From: Aeromonas sanarellii
Lineage (GTDB): Bacteria > Pseudomonadota > Gammaproteobacteria > Enterobacterales > Aeromonadaceae
Direction: 5' to 3'
Assembly: GCF_000820085.1 (NCBI RefSeq)
Contig: NZ_CDBN01000029.1
Span: 1 to 56,845 of the forward strand
DNA: 56,845 nt
Part shown: positions 53,837-56,845 of the stretch, piece after piece
Layout: each line of letters opens with the position of its first letter
How positions within the stretch are numbered: position 1 is the stretch's first letter
Program-made: the position numbers and the translations under genes
Notes under the pieces: generated by a model
Database searches by the model: none
What the model was told of the DNA's origin: nothing
The model's input: only the letters and a program-made list of their open reading frames with translations

Positions 53837-54659
53837 TCAGCCCATGAAACGGGACCATGGCAGCCAGCCCTCCGGCCTGCTCAAGTACGCGGCCATCGGC
53901 GGCCTCCTGTTCCTGCACTTTCCGATCCTGTTCATCTTCCTCTACGCCTTCACCAGCGAGAGCAAGAGCTATCAGTTCCCGCCCCCCGGGCTCACCCTCA
54001 AGTGGTTCGAGGTGACCCTCAACCGCCCCGACGTGTGGCGCGCCATCCAGCTGTCGCTGGAGGTAGCGGGACTGGCGACGCTGGCCGCCATGGTGCTCGG
54101 CACCCTGGCGGCGGGGGCCATCGCCCGCAGCCGCTTCTTCGGCCAGGAGGTGGTGTCGCTCTTGCTGGTGCTGCCCATCGCCCTGCCCGGCATCGTCACC
54201 GGCATCGCGCTGCGCTCCGCCTACGGGGTGATGGAGATCCCCTTCAGCTTCTGGACCATCGTCATCGGTCACGCCACCTTCTGCGTAGTGGTGGTCTACA
54301 ACAATGCCCTGGCGCGCTTTCGCCGCACCAATCAGAGCCTCATCGAGGCGTCGATGGATCTCGGTGCCGACGGCTTCCAGACCCTGCGCTACGTCATCCT
54401 GCCCAACCTCGCTACCGCGCTGCTGGCGGGGGGCATGCTGGCGTTTGCGCTGAGCTTTGACGAGGTGATCGTCACCACCTTCACCGCCGGCCAGCAGACC
54501 ACGCTGCCGATCTGGATGTATCAGGAGCTGATCCGGCCACGGGACAGGCCGGTCACCAACGTGGTGGCGCTCATCATAGTGGCCTTCACCACCATTCCCA
54601 TTCTGCTTGCCTACTACCTCACCCGCGACGGCCAGGACGTCGCCGGCAGTGGCAAATAA
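53826..54659 (+). CDS. ydcV: Polyamine-type ABC transporter permease (YdcV-like)
   Basis: This is the second permease subunit, 277 residues, related to PotC. It has six helices and the EAA loop [25 protein letters not shown]. The ATG at 53826 is preceded by GGGGG at six bases and overlaps ydcU; a second ATG at 53844 is possible. It completes the transporter, with patD following after 29 bases. Confidence 0.92.
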   Translation: MRSNQPMKRDHGSQPSGLLKYAAIGGLLFLHFPILFIFLYAFTSESKSYQFPPPGLTLKWFEVTLNRPDVWRAIQLSLEVAGLATLAAMVLGTLAAGAIARSRFFGQEVVSLLLVLPIALPGIVTGIALRSAYGVMEIPFSFWTIVIGHATFCVVVVYNNALARFRRTNQSLIEASMDLGADGFQTLRYVILPNLATALLAGGMLAFALSFDEVIVTTFTAGQQTTLPIWMYQELIRPRDRPVTNVVALIIVAFTTIPILLAYYLTRDGQDVAGSGK

Positions 54660-54688
54660 CGACTCAACGCGTGCGCAAGGATGCAACC

Positions 54689-56119
54689 ATGAAACTCTCA
54701 ACCCAACTCTTGATCGACGGTCAGTTCGTCACCGGTGACGGCCAGGCCGAGCCCATTCTCAACCCGGCCACCGGGGAGCTTCTCGCCTCGGTGCCAGAAG
54801 CCTCGTTCGAGCAGGTGAACCGGGCGGTGAACGGCGCCCAGCGCGCCTTCGCCCAGTGGAGCCGCACCACCCCGGCAAGCCGCAGTACCCTGCTGCTGCG
54901 CCTGGCCGATGCCATCGAGCGCCACGCCGAGGAGTTCGCGGCCCTCGAATCCCTCAATTGCGGCAAACCCTATCTGGCGGTGCTCAATGACGAGCTGCCG
55001 GCGGTGGTAGACTGCTTCCGCTTCTTCGCCGGGGCCGCCCGCTGCCTGCAGGGGCCGCTGGCGGGGGAGTATATCGAGGGGCACACCAGCATGATCCGCC
55101 GCGACCCCATCGGAGTGGTGGGCAGTATCGCCCCCTGGAACTATCCGTTGATGATGGCGGCCTGGAAGATGGCCCCCGTGCTCGCCGCCGGCAATACGGT
55201 GGTGCTCAAGCCCTCCGAGCAGACCCCCCTCACCGCCCTGCGCCTGGCGGAGCTCGCCAGCGAGTTCTTCCCCCGCGGCGTCATCAACATCGTCTGCGGC
55301 CGGGGCGAGAGCGTGGGGGCGCCGCTGGTAGAGCACCCGCTGGTGCGCATGGTGTCGCTGACCGGTGACATCGCCACCGGCCAGAAGATCCTGCAGAGCG
55401 CCGCCCGCACCATGAAGCGCACCCACCTGGAGCTGGGGGGCAAGGCGCCGGTCATCATCTTCGATGACGCGGATCTGGAGGCCGTGGTGGCGGGCATTCG
55501 CACCTTCGGCTTCTACAACGCCGGCCAGGATTGCACCGCAGCCTGCCGCATCTATGCCCAGGGCAAGATCTACGACAAGTTCGTCGCCGCCATGACCGAG
55601 GCAGTGGCCTCCATCAAGGTGGGGGGCCAGCGCGAGGAGGGGGTGGAGATGGGGCCGCTCATCTCGGACCGGCAGCGCAACCGGGTGGCCAGCTTCGTGG
55701 AGCGAGCCCAGAGCAGCGGCCACGTGGAGGTGACCACTGGCGGCAAGATCCGCGCCGGCAACGGCTTCTTCTTCGAGCCGACCCTGATCGCCCACGCCCG
55801 TCAGGAGGATGAGATCGTGCGCCGGGAGGTGTTCGGCCCCGTGGTGTCGGTGACCCGCTTCAGCGACGCCGAGCAGGTGGTGCAGTGGGCCAACGACTCG
55901 GACTACGGCCTCGCCAGTTCGGTCTGGACACGGGATCTCGGCCTCGCCAGCAAGGTGGCCAGCCACCTGCAGTACGGCTGCACCTGGATCAACACCCATT
56001 TCATGCTCACCTCCGAGATGCCCCACGGCGGCATGAAGATGTCCGGCTACGGCAAGGATCTCTCCCTCTACGCGCTGGAGGATTACACTGTACCGCGCCA
56101 CATCATGCTCAAGCTCTGA
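54689..56119 (+). CDS. patD: Gamma-aminobutyraldehyde dehydrogenase (PatD/YdcW-like)
   Basis: This 476-residue aldehyde dehydrogenase probably oxidises 4-aminobutyraldehyde, formed from putrescine, to GABA with NAD+. Visible features are the cofactor motif [18 protein letters not shown], the general base in [10 protein letters not shown] and the nucleophile in [11 protein letters not shown] (residue ~282). It is the last gene of the ydcSTUV-patD operon. I start at the ATG at 54689 with AAGGA eight bases upstream; a GTG six codons earlier is in frame. No putrescine aminotransferase is in the window. Confidence 0.9.
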   Translation: MKLSTQLLIDGQFVTGDGQAEPILNPATGELLASVPEASFEQVNRAVNGAQRAFAQWSRTTPASRSTLLLRLADAIERHAEEFAALESLNCGKPYLAVLNDELPAVVDCFRFFAGAARCLQGPLAGEYIEGHTSMIRRDPIGVVGSIAPWNYPLMMAAWKMAPVLAAGNTVVLKPSEQTPLTALRLAELASEFFPRGVINIVCGRGESVGAPLVEHPLVRMVSLTGDIATGQKILQSAARTMKRTHLELGGKAPVIIFDDADLEAVVAGIRTFGFYNAGQDCTAACRIYAQGKIYDKFVAAMTEAVASIKVGGQREEGVEMGPLISDRQRNRVASFVERAQSSGHVEVTTGGKIRAGNGFFFEPTLIAHARQEDEIVRREVFGPVVSVTRFSDAEQVVQWANDSDYGLASSVWTRDLGLASKVASHLQYGCTWINTHFMLTSEMPHGGMKMSGYGKDLSLYALEDYTVPRHIMLKL

Positions 56120-56124
56120 ACATG

Positions 56125-56154
56125 ATTCAGGCTGGCCCCTGGGCCAGCCTGAAT
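56125..56154. terminator. Hairpin between convergent patD and cyoE
   Basis: Perfect 14-base arms (ATTCAGGCTGGCCC / GGGCCAGCCTGAAT) lie two bases apart, so about 13 pairs form around a four-base loop. No T-run follows on either strand. It probably marks the 3' end of both transcripts. Confidence 0.65.
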
Positions 56155-56191
56155 GCGCAAACAACAACGTCAATCCCCTACCCGATACCTC

Positions 56192-56845
56192 CTACGACAG
56201 CCGCCACAACCAGTGGTGATCCAGAATAAGCAGACCAAACAGCAGCATCAGGTGATAGATGGAGAAACGGAAGGTGCGCATCGCCTGACTGGGCCGCTCC
56301 CCATATTTCAGCAGCCAGCCATGCCAGCAGAACACGAGGTTCAGTCCCAGGCTGCCGACCAGGTAGAGCAGCCCCGACATGCCGATCAGGTAGGGCAGCA
56401 GGCAGACCAGGGTCAGGATCAGCAGATAGAGCAGTATGGCCGTCTTGGTAAACGCAATGCCGTGAGTGACGGGCAACATGGGAATATGGGCGCCGGCATA
56501 CTCGTCGCGTCTGTGGATGGCCAGAGACCAGAAGTGGGGCGGCGTCCAGGCGAAGATGATCATCACCAGCAGCCAGGGTTCGGCCGAGAGCTGCCCCGTG
56601 ATACTGGTCCATCCCAGCAGCGGTGGCATGGCCCCCGCCAGCCCGCCGATGACGATGTTCTGGGGCGTGGCCCGCTTCAGCAGCAGGGTATAGACGACCG
56701 CATAACCGAACAGGCTGGCCAGGGTCAGCCAGGCGGTCAGGGGATTCACCCCCCAATGGAGCAAGACAAACCCCAGCAAGGCCAGCAAGATCGCAAAGGT
56801 CATCGCCTGCCTCGGCGCTATCCGCCCCGTGGCGACCGGTCGCCA
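56192..56845 (-). CDS. cyoE: Protoheme IX farnesyltransferase (heme O synthase), 3' part
   Basis: CyoE adds a farnesyl chain to heme B to make heme O for terminal oxidases. About 218 residues are visible, including [14 protein letters not shown], which marks the frame continuing beyond the right edge, and the second prenyl-diphosphate motif ([19 protein letters not shown], then [11 protein letters not shown]). Several membrane helices follow. The first Asp-rich motif lies outside the window. An internal ATG at 56803 is not the true start. Confidence 0.9.
   Translation of the reverse strand, partial: WRPVATGRIAPRQAMTFAILLALLGFVLLHWGVNPLTAWLTLASLFGYAVVYTLLLKRATPQNIVIGGLAGAMPPLLGWTSITGQLSAEPWLLVMIIFAWTPPHFWSLAIHRRDEYAGAHIPMLPVTHGIAFTKTAILLYLLILTLVCLLPYLIGMSGLLYLVGSLGLNLVFCWHGWLLKYGERPSQAMRTFRFSIYHLMLLFGLLILDHHWLWRLS

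Overview
The window is chromosomal DNA of high GC content from a gammaproteobacterium, almost certainly Aeromonas. The type II secretion genes match the Aeromonas exe layout: a C-to-N operon without the prepilin peptidase gene and a separate exeAB pair. The secreted GDSL acyltransferase is the Aeromonas GCAT type, with the triad residues at the known positions. The remaining genes are typical Aeromonas/Vibrio housekeeping genes. I see no insertion sequence, prophage, CRISPR array or rRNA. This assignment is inference from protein content, not a database match.

Layout. Positions 1-3.2 kb hold the 5' end of nudE (minus), yrfG (plus), tyrS (minus) and a LuxR-type regulator (plus). From 3.3 to 15.0 kb, on the minus strand, lies the type II secretion operon gspCDEFGHIJKLMN (exeC-N). 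It has a striking anomaly: two extra tandem copies of the gspH leader end in stop codons just upstream of full-length gspH. From 15.1 to 18.3 kb are hslR, hslO and pckA, the same order as in enterics, where yrfG directly precedes hslR. The exe, tyrS and luxR block therefore sits inside that conserved string. From 18.5 to 26.7 kb are a GntR/FCD regulator, an M24 aminopeptidase P, a GNAT acetyltransferase, a glycine-zipper lipoprotein, a CYTH triphosphatase with a shortened CHAD region, a DUF47-pitA phosphate-uptake pair and cca.

From 26.95 to 29.3 kb is exeAB, which assembles the ExeD secretin in the cell wall. Next come mutY-yggX-mltC, a YgiW-like periplasmic OB-fold protein, the GCAT lipase (a likely cargo of the exe machine), an OmpA porin and pqiABC (minus). 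From 38.6 to 42.5 kb are a divergent second Hfq-like protein, a YqaB-like HAD phosphatase, a GGDEF diguanylate cyclase and dapA. The dapA gene has a long leader with a short Lys/His/Arg-rich ORF and a strong intrinsic terminator, the arrangement expected of an attenuator. From 42.7 to 47.5 kb are rsmC, glgC-glgA, three tandem tRNA-Leu(CAG) genes and a ComFB-domain protein. From 47.5 to 56.8 kb are a small membrane protein under a Fur-box-like site, an NhaC-type antiporter with a structured leader, a LysR regulator, a putrescine-type ABC transporter with aminobutyraldehyde dehydrogenase (ydcSTUV-patD order) and the 3' part of cyoE running off the end.

How the genes work together. The exe operon, exeAB and the GCAT gene form a protein-export theme within 30 kb. 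OmpA, PqiABC, MltC, the SlyB-like lipoprotein and the YgiW-like protein are further envelope genes. The ydc-patD block imports and oxidises putrescine-type amines. The most promising undescribed items are the repeated gspH leader mini-ORFs, the second Hfq, the dapA leader and the nhaC leader.
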